Below, one piece after another: positions 21,295-32,639 of a stretch of DNA of 33,020 nucleotides (its first letter is position 1; every line of letters begins with the position of its first letter). Origin of the DNA: Planctomycetota bacterium (GTDB taxonomy: Bacteria > Planctomycetota > J058). Position numbers and translations under genes: made by a program. Under the pieces are notes generated by a model. It searched no databases and was not told the origin of the DNA. It saw only the letters and a list, made by a program, of their open reading frames with translations. Location of the stretch: NCBI GenBank assembly GCA_019636275.1, contig JAHBXY010000105.1:1-33020 (forward strand). Reading direction: 5' to 3'.

Positions 21295-22079
21295 GCGCCC
21301 CCCAGCTTCGACGCCAGCGCCCCGAGCCCCGCCAGCCCGACGACGCCGAGCGACACGACCGCGTAGCCGCCGGCCGCCAGGCCGACGGCCCAGCGGCGCG
21401 GGAGCCCCAGCGACCCGTGCAGGCCGGCGGCCAGGACGACCCAGTAGAGCGCCTTCACCGGGTCGACGCGCGAGAGCGCCGCCGCGGCCACGGGCTGCGT
21501 GACCGCGTCGACGAGGTTCACGGCGCTCGTGCTCGGCGCGTGGTTGCCGCTCAGCACGCCGACGGTCAGCGCGCCGAGCCCCACGAGCTCGACCAGCGAC
21601 ACGTGCGCGGCGAGCGACAGGCAGCGCGTCAGGTCGGGCCGCGGCGCCCCGGGCGTCCGGCGCGCCGCCACCGTCGAGGCCGCGAAGCAGAGCATCCCGC
21701 CCAGCAGCAGGCCGCCCAGGCCGGTCACCGGCGGGCCGGCGATCAGCCCCACCTTGCCGAAGAAGGCCATGAAGCGCTGCGTGGTCGCGAGGACCTCCTG
21801 CGCCTTGGGGTCGCTCTCGATGCGCCGGCGCGTGGCCGGGTCGAGCTGCTCCATGGCCCGCTCGGCCTCGGCCTGCTGCACGGCGACGACGTCGATCCGC
21901 GCCAGGACCACGAGGCCGTAGAGGACCCCGGCCAGGGCCACGACCAGCCACGGCCCGACCCAGCCCCAGGCCGGGTCGTGGCGGCCAAACGTGGCCCCCG
22001 GCTCGACGAGGACGCCGCGGATGCGCTCGACCAGCGGCGGCGTGCCCGCCTCGAGCGGCTGCGAGTGCTCTTCGCCCAT
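21291..22079 (-). CDS. Yip1-like integral membrane protein
   Basis: 262 residues with an N-terminal cytoplasmic segment (LVERIRGVLVEPGATFGR), then about five hydrophobic helices: WLVVALAGVLYGLVVLARI, LIAGPPVTGLGGLLLGGML, LVELVGLGALTVGVL, ALYWVVLAAGLHGSL and GLAAGGYAVVSLGVVGLAG. The order and the P-x-x-T-F motif at the start match the Yip1 domain of bacteria, often encoded beside HlyD/MacB export genes. Its role there is unknown, perhaps membrane organisation of the exporter. It is the first gene of the operon, with GTGAGGAC before the ATG, 54 bp after the kinase stop. Confidence 0.8.
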   Translation of the reverse strand: MGEEHSQPLEAGTPPLVERIRGVLVEPGATFGRHDPAWGWVGPWLVVALAGVLYGLVVLARIDVVAVQQAEAERAMEQLDPATRRRIESDPKAQEVLATTQRFMAFFGKVGLIAGPPVTGLGGLLLGGMLCFAASTVAARRTPGAPRPDLTRCLSLAAHVSLVELVGLGALTVGVLSGNHAPSTSAVNLVDAVTQPVAAAALSRVDPVKALYWVVLAAGLHGSLGLPRRWAVGLAAGGYAVVSLGVVGLAGLGALASKLGGA

Positions 22080-22133
22080 GTCCTCACGTCTCGGCGCGCG
22101 GACGCGCGCCGGGGCCCGGTGCGGGGGGTGATT

Positions 22134-23726
22134 CTACCGATCCATCTCGGCGAGGTACTCCGTCGCCAGCTTGGCCTCGTGGCTCCCGGGCCAGCGGCGG
22201 ACGATCTCCTGGTAGCTGGCGCGGGCGCCCTCGGGGTCGGTGCGCTGGCGAGAGCGGGCGGACTTGAACAGGGCGTCGGCCTCGGGGTCGGAGCTCACGC
22301 GCGGCGGCTCGACCGGCGGCGGCAGCGAGGTGCTGCTGAAGATGAACACGGCGCCGCCGACCATGACCAGGACGAAGACCGGGATCGCGATCAGCCAGAT
22401 CACGTCCGACCCGCCGCCGCGGACGAAGCGCATGCGCGGCCGCGGCCGGCGCGAGACGACCTCGCGCTCGGCGCTGGCCGTGCGCGTCGACGACGTCGGC
22501 TCGGGCTCGGGCGCCTCGACGGCCTTCGAGGCGCCGCTCTGCTTGCGCCGGCGCCGGCCCGAGCGCGCCGGCGGCGGCGCGGCCTTCTTGCCGGCCAGGA
22601 CGCGCTCGACGTCCTCGAGCAGCTCGGCCGGGGTCTGGTGCCGGTCCTCCTTGTCCTTCGACATCATGCGCAGGACGAGGTCGTTGGCCCCCTTGGAGAC
22701 GTCCGGGTTCTTCTTGCGCGGCTGCGGCGGCTCCTCCGTCAGGTGCTTCGTCATGAGCACCATCGGGCTCTGGCCCTCGAAGGGCGTGCTGCCGGTCAGC
22801 ATGTGGTAGAGGCTCGCGCCGAGCGAGTAGACGTCGCTGCGGATGTCGACGTCGGCCTCGCCGCGGGCCTGCTCGGGCGACAGGTAGTGCGGCGTGCCCA
22901 CCGGCACGCCCGTCGGGTCCTTGCTGGCCTCGTTCTGCATCTTGGCCAGGCCCAGGTCGCAGAGCTTGGCCAGCCCGCTCTTCGTGACGAGGATGTTCTG
23001 CGGCTTCACGTCGCGGTGCACGAGGTTGTGCTTGTGCGCGTGCGCCAGCGCGCGGGCCATCTGCGCCACGACCTGCAGGGCGAAGCGCTCCTCGAGGGCC
23101 CCCTGGCGGTCGATCATCTGCGCCACGGACTCGCCCTCGACGTGCTCCATGGCGAAGTAGTAGGTGCCGTCGTGCTCGCCGACGTCGATCCCGGCGATGA
23201 TGTTCTCGTGGTTCAGCCGGGCGACCGTGCGCGCCTCGGAGATGAACCGCTTGATGAACGCCGTCTCCTTGGCCGCGCGCGCCGGCAGGACCTTGAGCGC
23301 GACGATCCGGTCGAGCGACTTCTGGCGGGCCTTGTAGACCATGCCCATGCCGCCCTCGCCGAGCAGCTCGAGCACCTCGTAGCCGGGGATGTTCTTGATC
23401 GCCGGCACGTCGCCCGTGACCGAGCTGGTCATGTGCGGCGGCCGGGCCTTGCGGGCCAGGAGCCCGGCGCCGATGTCGCTGATCACGCCGCTGCGGCTCT
23501 CCATGCGCGAGCCGCCGAGCCGCTGCACGTCGAGGATCGCCTTCACGTCCCCGTCGCGCAGGAAGCCCTTCTCGACCATGATCTCGCCCAGGCGCTTGGG
23601 CTCGACCCCGAAGCTCTTCAGCTTCGTCTGGATGTCGAGGCACTCCTGGACCTGCTGCCGCGAGGCGAACCCCTCGCGCACGGCGATCTCGCCGAACCGG
23701 TTGCCGGCCTGCGGGGCCTGGGCCAC
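22134..23726 (-). CDS. Membrane-bound Hanks-type Ser/Thr kinase with MshEN-like N-terminus
   Basis: 530 residues. Residues 8-70 carry two copies of a short helical motif (RFGEIAVREGFASRQQVQEC, RLGEIMVEKGFLRDGDV) typical of the MshEN/GspE-N fold, which in other proteins binds c-di-GMP or partner proteins. The kinase domain has GEGGMGMVYKA (about 122-132), K145 in VALK, HRDVKPQN (D239), DLG instead of DFG, and GTPHYLSPEQARG in the activation segment; all catalytic residues are present. Then come a basic and acidic linker, one transmembrane helix (about 442-464) and an external tail with tetratricopeptide-like helices (PEGARASYQEIVRRWPGSHE). It would sense outside and phosphorylate inside, with the FHA protein as a likely reader. 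The GTG at 23726, preceded by GGAGGCTGAGC, starts 2 bp after the FHA stop. Confidence 0.9.
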   Translation of the reverse strand: MAQAPQAGNRFGEIAVREGFASRQQVQECLDIQTKLKSFGVEPKRLGEIMVEKGFLRDGDVKAILDVQRLGGSRMESRSGVISDIGAGLLARKARPPHMTSSVTGDVPAIKNIPGYEVLELLGEGGMGMVYKARQKSLDRIVALKVLPARAAKETAFIKRFISEARTVARLNHENIIAGIDVGEHDGTYYFAMEHVEGESVAQMIDRQGALEERFALQVVAQMARALAHAHKHNLVHRDVKPQNILVTKSGLAKLCDLGLAKMQNEASKDPTGVPVGTPHYLSPEQARGEADVDIRSDVYSLGASLYHMLTGSTPFEGQSPMVLMTKHLTEEPPQPRKKNPDVSKGANDLVLRMMSKDKEDRHQTPAELLEDVERVLAGKKAAPPPARSGRRRRKQSGASKAVEAPEPEPTSSTRTASAEREVVSRRPRPRMRFVRGGGSDVIWLIAIPVFVLVMVGGAVFIFSSTSLPPPVEPPRVSSDPEADALFKSARSRQRTDPEGARASYQEIVRRWPGSHEAKLATEYLAEMDR

Positions 23727-23728
23727 GC

Positions 23729-24360
23729 TCAGCCTCCGGCGGCCGGGTCGGCGCCGGCGGGGCCGTCGCGCGACGGCAGCTTGAGCACGCCCGAGCCCGA
23801 GTTCAGGTAGCCCTGCAGCAGCTCCCACAGGGCGGCCGCCTCGTGGAAGCGCGCCGTGACGTCGGGGCCGAAGCGCAGGCTCGCGCCGTCCTTCAGCGGC
23901 ACCTTGCCGTGGCTGGGCGGCAGGTCCTGACCGTCGATGAACGTCCCGTTGCTGCTGTTGGCGTCGGCCAGGTACCAGCAGCCCTCGCGCGCCACGTACG
24001 TGAAGTAGGCGTGGAACTTCGACACGCTGGGGACGTTCAGGCGCAGGGCGTTGTTGGCGGCGCGGCCGATCGTGATCATCGACGCGAACTTGGCGCCGCG
24101 CCGGAGCGGGAACACCCACTTCTTGCCCTCGTCGCCCTGCAGGCGGTCGAGGAGGCGGTCGCGCGCGCTGCGCGTCGTCGCGTCCTTGGAGGCCGGCTTC
24201 TTGGCCAGCGTCTGGAAGCCGGGGTCGTCGCCCAGCTCCAGCTCGTCGAAGACGAGCACGGCGTCGGGATGCTCGGCGAGGAACCCGTCGCGGTCGAGGG
24301 AGAGGAAGTCCTCGACGAGCGACTCGAGCGGGACGAACACGCCCGCGTCCCCCGCCCGCG

Positions 24361-24364
<4 letters not shown>
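23729..24364 (-). CDS. FHA-domain protein
   Basis: 211 residues, no signal or membrane segment. The N-terminal 90 residues have no family I recognise (FVPLESLVEDFLSLDRDGFL). The FHA domain, a phosphothreonine-binding module, spans about 95-165. Its GRAANNALRLNVPSVSKFHA and ADANSSNGTFIDGQDL contain the usual GR, SxxH-like and NG positions, although the canonical S-R-x-H appears as SKFH. A short helical C-terminal extension ends in a Pro/Gly-rich tail. The GTG at 24364 overlaps the ileS stop by 4 bp. The kinase starts 2 bp after its stop, so the FHA protein is probably a substrate or partner of that kinase. The fusion of this gene to housekeeping ileS is by translation coupling only. Confidence 0.88.
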
Positions 24365-28134
<3,770 letters not shown>

Positions 28135-28150
28135 GTCGCGTGGTCGACCC

Positions 28151-28178
28151 ATCCTAGGGGCGGCCCCATGAGGCTCAA
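28151..28178 (-). promoter_or_regulatory. Sigma-70-like promoter for ileS
   Basis: On the minus strand TTGAGC (28173-28178) and TAGGAT (28151-28156) are separated by 16 bp, and 16 nt lie between the -10 and the ATG at 28134. The surrounding 40 bp are the most AT-rich in the neighbourhood. Confidence 0.5.
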
Positions 28179-28273
28179 GCGGTTGAAACGTAAAAAGTCG
28201 CATGGCGCGGCGCGTCCGGCCAGGGCCACCGGGCCGGCTTGACGCCGCCGGGGCCCCCGGCGAAGACGGCCCC

Positions 28274-28870
28274 ATGCCGCTCCGCGTCGCCGCGCTCCTC
28301 TCCGGCTCGGGTCGGACGCTGCAGAACCTCCTGGACCTGCAGGCCCGGGGCGACCTGGACATCGACCCCGTCCTGGTCGTCGGCAGCCGGGCCGACGCCT
28401 ACGGCCTCGAGCGCGCCCGCCGCGCCGGCCTCCCCTGGCTCGTCGTGCGCCGGGCAGACTTCCCCAAGGGGCCGGCCGGCGACGCGCCCTTCAGCGCGGT
28501 CGTCTTCGACGCCTGCCGCCGGGCGCGGGTCGACCTCGTGGTGCTCGCCGGCTGGCTGTGCCTCCTCCGGCCGATCCCCGAGGACCTGCGCGGGCGGGTC
28601 CTCAACATTCACCCCGCCCTGCTCCCGGCCTTCGGCGGCAAGGGCTTCTACGGCGACCGCGTGCACGCGGCCGTGCTGGCGGCCGGGGCGACCGAGACCG
28701 GCTGCACGGTGCACGTGGTCGACGACGAGTACGACCGCGGGCCGGTCCTCGTCCAGCGGCGCGTCCCCGTCCTCCCGGACGACGACGCGGCCACGCTGGC
28801 CGCGCGCGTGTTCGAGGCCGAGTGCGAGGCCTACCCCGAGGCGATCCGGCGCTTCACGCCGCGAGGGTAG
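28274..28870 (+). CDS. purN: Phosphoribosylglycinamide formyltransferase
   Basis: 198 residues, close to the usual 190-215. It catalyses the third step of purine synthesis, transferring a formyl group from 10-formyltetrahydrofolate to GAR. The phosphate-binding start is VAALLSGSGRTLQNLLD. The folate site has VLAGWLCLLRPIP. The catalytic triad is present as NIHPALLP (N111, H113) and VVDDEYDRGPVL (D154, equivalent to D144 of E. coli). QRRVPV and the C-terminal EAECEAYPEAIRRF complete the fold. The ATG at 28274 is chosen because the family starts just before the LLSGSG loop; the in-frame upstream extension is not conserved. Divergent from ileS across 139 bp. Confidence 0.93.
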   Translation: MPLRVAALLSGSGRTLQNLLDLQARGDLDIDPVLVVGSRADAYGLERARRAGLPWLVVRRADFPKGPAGDAPFSAVVFDACRRARVDLVVLAGWLCLLRPIPEDLRGRVLNIHPALLPAFGGKGFYGDRVHAAVLAAGATETGCTVHVVDDEYDRGPVLVQRRVPVLPDDDAATLAARVFEAECEAYPEAIRRFTPRG

Positions 28871-28919
28871 TGGCGCGCCCGACCCGGCCGCGTTCATACT
28901 CCCCGCCCCCGGGGGGACG

Positions 28920-30308
28920 ATGAAGCTGCAGTTCTTCGGCGCCGCGCGCTCGGTCACGGGCTCCATGCACCTGCTCGAGGCCGGCCGCCAGCGCGTGCTC
29001 CTCGAGTGCGGGCTGTTCCAGGGGCGGCGGGCCGAGGCGAACGCGAAGAACCGCGAGTTTCCGGTCGCGCCGTCCTCGCTGACCGGGTGCGTGCTGTCGC
29101 ACGCGCACATCGACCACTCGGGCAACCTGCCGAAGCTCGTCACGAGCGGCTACGAGGGCGAGGTGTGGGCCACGCGCGCCACGGTGACGCTCGCCAAGGC
29201 CATGCTCCTCGACTCGGCGGCGATCCAGGAGAAGGACGCCGAGTTCCTCAACTCGAAGCGCGAGCGCGCCGACGAGCCGGTGGTCACGCCGCTCTACACC
29301 AAGGACGACGCCGAGGAGGCGAACCGCAGGTTCCAGGCGCGCGCCTACGGCGAGGTCTTCGGGCCGGCGCCCGGGGTCCGGGCCTGGTTCCACGACGCCG
29401 GGCACATCCTCGGCAGCGCCGTGACCGTCTACGAGGTCGAGGAGGGCGGGCGGCGCGTGCGGGTGGCCTTCACGGGCGACCTCGGCCGGCCGCACGCGCC
29501 GATCCTGCGCGACCCGCAGCCGATCCCCGAGGTCGACTACCTGATCACGGAGGCCACCTACGGCGACCGCGTCCACGAGGACGTCAACCTGATGAAGGAG
29601 CGGCTGGCGCAGGTGGTCAGCGAGACGGTCGCCCGCGGCGGGCGCGTGGTGATCCCGGCGTTCTCGGTCGGGCGCACGCAGAACCTCGTCTACTACCTGT
29701 CGCAGCTCTTCCACGAGGGCGCGCTGCCGCACGTGCCGATCTTCGTCGACAGCCCGCTCGCGGTGGAGGCGACGCAGGCCTACCGCGCGCACCCCGAGTG
29801 CTACGACGAGGAGGCGCGGGCGCTGCTGGAGCGGGGCGACGACGTGTTCGGCTTCAGCCAGCTCCGCTATTGCCGCACGCAGGAGGAGTCGAAGCGCCTC
29901 AACGACCTCGAGGAGCCCTGCGTGATCATCTCGGCCTCGGGCATGTGCGAGGGCGGCCGGATCCTGCACCACCTGCGGCACTCGATCGGCGACGGGGCGA
30001 ACACCGTGCTGATCGTCGGCTTCCAGGCCGAGAACACGCTCGGGCGGCGGATCGTCGACGGCGACCGGCGCGTGCGCATCTACGGGCGCGAGCACACGGT
30101 GCGGGCGCGCGTCGAGGCCATGAGCGGCTTCTCGGCGCACGCCGACAAGGACGAGCTGACCGCCTGGATCCGCGCCGTCCCCGGCCTGAAGAAGGTCTTC
30201 GTCGTCCACGGCGAGGAGGGCGCCTGCGTGAGCTTCGCCGGGCACCTCGAGGCCACCCTCGGCGTCGCGGCGCACGTCCCGTCGCCGGGCGAGGCCGTGG
30301 ACCTGTAA
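28920..30308 (+). CDS. Beta-CASP metallo-beta-lactamase ribonuclease
   Basis: 462 residues, cytoplasmic. Metallo-beta-lactamase plus beta-CASP architecture of the CPSF73/YSH1-type RNases: HAHIDHSG (H61, H63, D65, H66) and DAGHILGSA with TGDLGRP provide the two-zinc site. EATYGDR marks entry to the beta-CASP domain. PAFSVGRTQ, ISASGMCEGGRI and GFSAHADKDEL are motifs A-C and the final metal histidine. The full set implies an active endo- or exonuclease for RNA maturation or decay. Bacterial members of this subgroup (TTHA0252-like) cleave single-stranded RNA. The ATG at 28920 follows GGGGGGACG, and a CATACT box lies about 21 nt upstream. It starts 49 bp after purN. Confidence 0.92.
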   Translation: MKLQFFGAARSVTGSMHLLEAGRQRVLLECGLFQGRRAEANAKNREFPVAPSSLTGCVLSHAHIDHSGNLPKLVTSGYEGEVWATRATVTLAKAMLLDSAAIQEKDAEFLNSKRERADEPVVTPLYTKDDAEEANRRFQARAYGEVFGPAPGVRAWFHDAGHILGSAVTVYEVEEGGRRVRVAFTGDLGRPHAPILRDPQPIPEVDYLITEATYGDRVHEDVNLMKERLAQVVSETVARGGRVVIPAFSVGRTQNLVYYLSQLFHEGALPHVPIFVDSPLAVEATQAYRAHPECYDEEARALLERGDDVFGFSQLRYCRTQEESKRLNDLEEPCVIISASGMCEGGRILHHLRHSIGDGANTVLIVGFQAENTLGRRIVDGDRRVRIYGREHTVRARVEAMSGFSAHADKDELTAWIRAVPGLKKVFVVHGEEGACVSFAGHLEATLGVAAHVPSPGEAVDL

Positions 30309-30377
30309 CTCCGAGCCGGGCCAAACGCCCCGCCGCACCCGGCGTATCCTTGGGCGCACCCGAGGAGACCGCCCCCG

Positions 30378-30953
30378 ATGCCTCGTCTTCGCCCCCTCCG
30401 ACCGGCCGTGTGGCTGGCCCTGGTCGCCCTCCTCGGCGGCGGCCTGGCGATCAGCCAGGACCCGGCGCGCTGGCCGGCCCCGCCCGAGGGCTGGTGGCGG
30501 CGCCTCGAGGGCGGCGAGCGGGCGGTCTACGCCCTCACGCAGGGGCAGCGCACCGGCCGGCGCGTGATGGTCGTCGAGCGGATCGAGGGCTCGCGCGTCA
30601 CGGTGAGCTTCGAGCAGGCGCACGGCGACGCCGGTGAGGCCCCGCCCGCCCGGCAGTCGGCCACGATCGACCTCGCCGACCCGACCGAGGCCGGCGACCT
30701 GACGCTGCCCGAAGGCGCGCGCCTGACGCGGGTCGGCCGCGAGGAGCTGAAGGTCGGCGCGCGGGCCTTCGCCTGCGACGTCTACGAGGTGGCGCTCGAG
30801 GGCCCGCGCGGCGCGGTGGCCATGAAGGCCTGGCACGCGCCGTCGCTGCCGCCGGTGTTCATGGGCGGCGTGGTCAAGCTCACCAGCCGCCTCGCCGGGC
30901 ACGAGGCGAGCATCACGCTGACCGAGTACGAGGGCGGGCTGCTGGGCGAGTGA
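30378..30953 (+). CDS. Secreted protein of unknown function
   Basis: 191 residues. A signal peptide (PAVWLALVALLGGGLAISQ) exports it. The mature part is predicted mostly beta-strand (RAVYALTQGQRTGRRVMVVE, SRVTVSFEQAH, FACDVYEVALEG) and ends in VKLTSRLAGHEASITLTEYE. The single-domain pattern resembles small periplasmic proteins of planctomycete-like bacteria that test or carry a lipid or peptide, but I cannot name a family. The ATG is well placed after CCCGAGGAGACCGCCCCC, and TATCCT (30345-30350) is a plausible -10. The stop is 9 bp from the convergent GAPDH-like gene, within a small palindrome. Confidence 0.75.
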   Translation: MPRLRPLRPAVWLALVALLGGGLAISQDPARWPAPPEGWWRRLEGGERAVYALTQGQRTGRRVMVVERIEGSRVTVSFEQAHGDAGEAPPARQSATIDLADPTEAGDLTLPEGARLTRVGREELKVGARAFACDVYEVALEGPRGAVAMKAWHAPSLPPVFMGGVVKLTSRLAGHEASITLTEYEGGLLGE

Positions 30954-30966
30954 CCTGCCGGGTCAC
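30950..30966. terminator. Small shared palindrome spanning both convergent stop codons
   Basis: GTGACC (30950-30955) and GGTCAC (30961-30966) are inverted around TGCCG. The TGA stop of the secreted-protein gene and the TGA of the GAPDH-like gene (minus strand) both lie inside the arms. The stem is only 6 bp and no T tract follows, so a terminator role is weakly supported. Confidence 0.3.
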
Positions 30967-32039
30967 ACCTCGTCGAAGAAGTACGGCTTGAGCGCCTGCA
31001 GGCGGTCCTCGTAGGTCGTCGGGTCGAGGAACCAGAGCGTCGCCGCCACCGACGAGAGCAACGGGTTGCCGTCCTGCGGCGTGAAGCAGAAGCCGGTCAC
31101 CTCGCGGCCGTCCTGGCTCACGTGCAGGCTCGGGCGGCAGAAGACGGTCTGGTTGAGGATCCGCCCGTAGTGGCCCTGGTCGCGGCCGAACGAGAACACC
31201 GCGTTGGCGCTGGTCTTCCAGGTGATCGCCAGGCGGTCGTTTCGCTGGATCGTCTCGATCACCTCGTCGAGCGACGTCGGCCGGCGCACGCGCACGGTGA
31301 AGTGGATCGTGTGCATGTACTGCGAGTTGACCTTGAGCGCCGACGAGAAGAGCTGGCGCAGCTCCACGCCGATGCTGCGGTAGAGGTGGAACACGTCGCG
31401 CGCGTGGTGCGTGCCGAAGCTCGGGTCGGTGTGCTTGGCGACCGTGGGGCTGGGGCAGAAGCCCTCGTCCTGCGAGATGTCGTTGCTGCGCCGCAGGCAG
31501 AGGAAGCGCGCGTCGACGAGGTCGTCGTGGCCGCCGCGGGCGAAGGCCACCGTCTCGAGGATCACGGCCAGGTTGTGCGTGTTGCACGACGCGACCTGCA
31601 GGAAGCGGTCCTCGCCGGGGACGAGGGCGCGGTCGTTGATCCCGCGCGCGTAGAGCTTGCCGAAGCCGAACTCGCTCCCCTGCGCGATGAACCCGCGGCC
31701 CGGCGCGTCCAGGCGCTCGTAGGTCGTCTCCTTGTTGTCGTTGCCCGAGGGCGTGCAGTCGATCACCACGGCCGCGCGCTCGAGCGCCTCGTCGACGGTG
31801 TAGGCCGGCCGGTCGTAGAGGTCGGTGAACGCGTCGACGCGGTCGGCGTCGACGGCCAGCTTGGCCCCGCGCCGGCGAATGAGCTGGAGGACCTTGGCGC
31901 GGTCGGTGCGCAGCGGCGCCCGCTTGTGGAAGGTCACCTCGTCGATCCCCAGCGCCTCCCGGTGGTCGCAGAGGAGGCCGATGAGAGGCTCGCCGATCGT
32001 GCCGGTGCCGACGACGTGGACGACGCGCGGACGGGTCAT
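30963..32039 (-). CDS. Type II (archaeal-like) glyceraldehyde-3-phosphate dehydrogenase family protein
   Basis: 358 residues. The N-terminal Rossmann fold begins VVHVVGTGTIGEPLIGLL. VIDCTPSGNDNKETTYERL and GFIAQGSEFGFG match the type II GAPDH pattern (CTPxG then QGGE). The catalytic cysteine is in VASCNTHNL (C152), where archaeal enzymes have SCNTTGL. The catalytic half continues with RRSNDISQDEGFCPSP and HTIHFTVRVRRP. The reaction would be oxidation of glyceraldehyde 3-phosphate to 1,3-bisphosphoglycerate, but the divergent segments leave another aldehyde or phosphosugar substrate possible. The ATG at 32039 lies 8 nt after TACACT, with no strong ribosome binding site; a longer N-terminus to 32189 is not family-like. 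Convergent with the preceding secreted-protein gene. Confidence 0.8.
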   Translation of the reverse strand: MTRPRVVHVVGTGTIGEPLIGLLCDHREALGIDEVTFHKRAPLRTDRAKVLQLIRRRGAKLAVDADRVDAFTDLYDRPAYTVDEALERAAVVIDCTPSGNDNKETTYERLDAPGRGFIAQGSEFGFGKLYARGINDRALVPGEDRFLQVASCNTHNLAVILETVAFARGGHDDLVDARFLCLRRSNDISQDEGFCPSPTVAKHTDPSFGTHHARDVFHLYRSIGVELRQLFSSALKVNSQYMHTIHFTVRVRRPTSLDEVIETIQRNDRLAITWKTSANAVFSFGRDQGHYGRILNQTVFCRPSLHVSQDGREVTGFCFTPQDGNPLLSSVAATLWFLDPTTYEDRLQALKPYFFDEV

Positions 32040-32047
32040 GCCGCCCG

Positions 32048-32053
32048 AGTGTA
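32048..32053 (-). promoter_or_regulatory. -10-like box TACACT, leaderless-type, before the GAPDH-like gene
   Basis: On the minus strand TACACT is followed by 8 nt and the ATG at 32039. It is the fourth gene in the window with this spacing. Confidence 0.4.
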
Positions 32054-32266
32054 GCCTCCCGCCACAGGTCGAATCGCCTGGCGTCGCCGGACCACGGCAA
32101 GTACGCTCGGCGATGATGCGCTCGCGAGGGGCGGGCGATCGGAGTGAGTCCCGGACCTGCATGAACCGTCTCGTTCCGCCCGTCCCCATCGCTCGCTTGG
32201 GCGGGTGGCACGCGCACCGGAAGGAAGACGTTGCCGAGCCTCTGCTCTGCGCTGGGAGGTCGTGAG

Positions 32267-32632
32267 ATGCGGCGTGCGCTCCCCTGGCTCCTCGTCCTCG
32301 CGCTCGGCGGCTGCACGACGGAGTACGTGCGCTGCACGATCGAGTCCACCCCGACCTCGGCCGAGGTGTGGCTCGGCGGCGTCCAGCGCGACTCGACCCC
32401 GTGCGGGCTCCTGTTCGACGAGGTCGGCACCTACGACGTGTTCATCAAGAAGCCGGGCTACGTGACGCTCAAGCGGCTGGTCACGGTGTTCGAGGACAAG
32501 GACGTGCGCGGCGACACCTTCCTGCGCATCAACCCCGACCACATGACCGTCACGCTCGACCCGCTCGAGCCCGGCGGCGCCCCCGAGGAGCGCGCGCCCG
32601 CGGCGACGACGACGAAGCCCTACTACCAGTGA
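32267..32632 (+). CDS. PEGA-domain lipoprotein
   Basis: 121 residues from the ATG at 32267, chosen for GGGAGGTCGTGAG just upstream and the lipoprotein signal MRRALPWLLVLALGGC (Cys16). After the anchor the mature part CTIESTPTSAEVWLGGVQRD with GTYDVFIKKPGYVTLKRLV is a PEGA beta-sandwich, common in surface lipoproteins of Planctomycetota, Myxococcota and Spirochaetota and probably involved in binding envelope partners. A disordered Thr/Pro tail ends in KPYYQ. The next gene begins 7 bp after the stop, suggesting an operon. Confidence 0.88.
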   Translation: MRRALPWLLVLALGGCTTEYVRCTIESTPTSAEVWLGGVQRDSTPCGLLFDEVGTYDVFIKKPGYVTLKRLVTVFEDKDVRGDTFLRINPDHMTVTLDPLEPGGAPEERAPAATTTKPYYQ

Positions 32633-32639
32633 GCGCCGG

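Noticed and set aside
19711..21951. A longer adaptor starting at 21951
   Set aside because: The extra N-terminus is the Yip1-like gene in another frame. The ATG at 21294 gives a proper membrane anchor and a 4-bp overlap.
32060..32090. T-arm-like GGTCGAATC suggesting a tRNA
   Set aside because: The flanks form only a 4-bp stem and no acceptor, D or anticodon arm is present.
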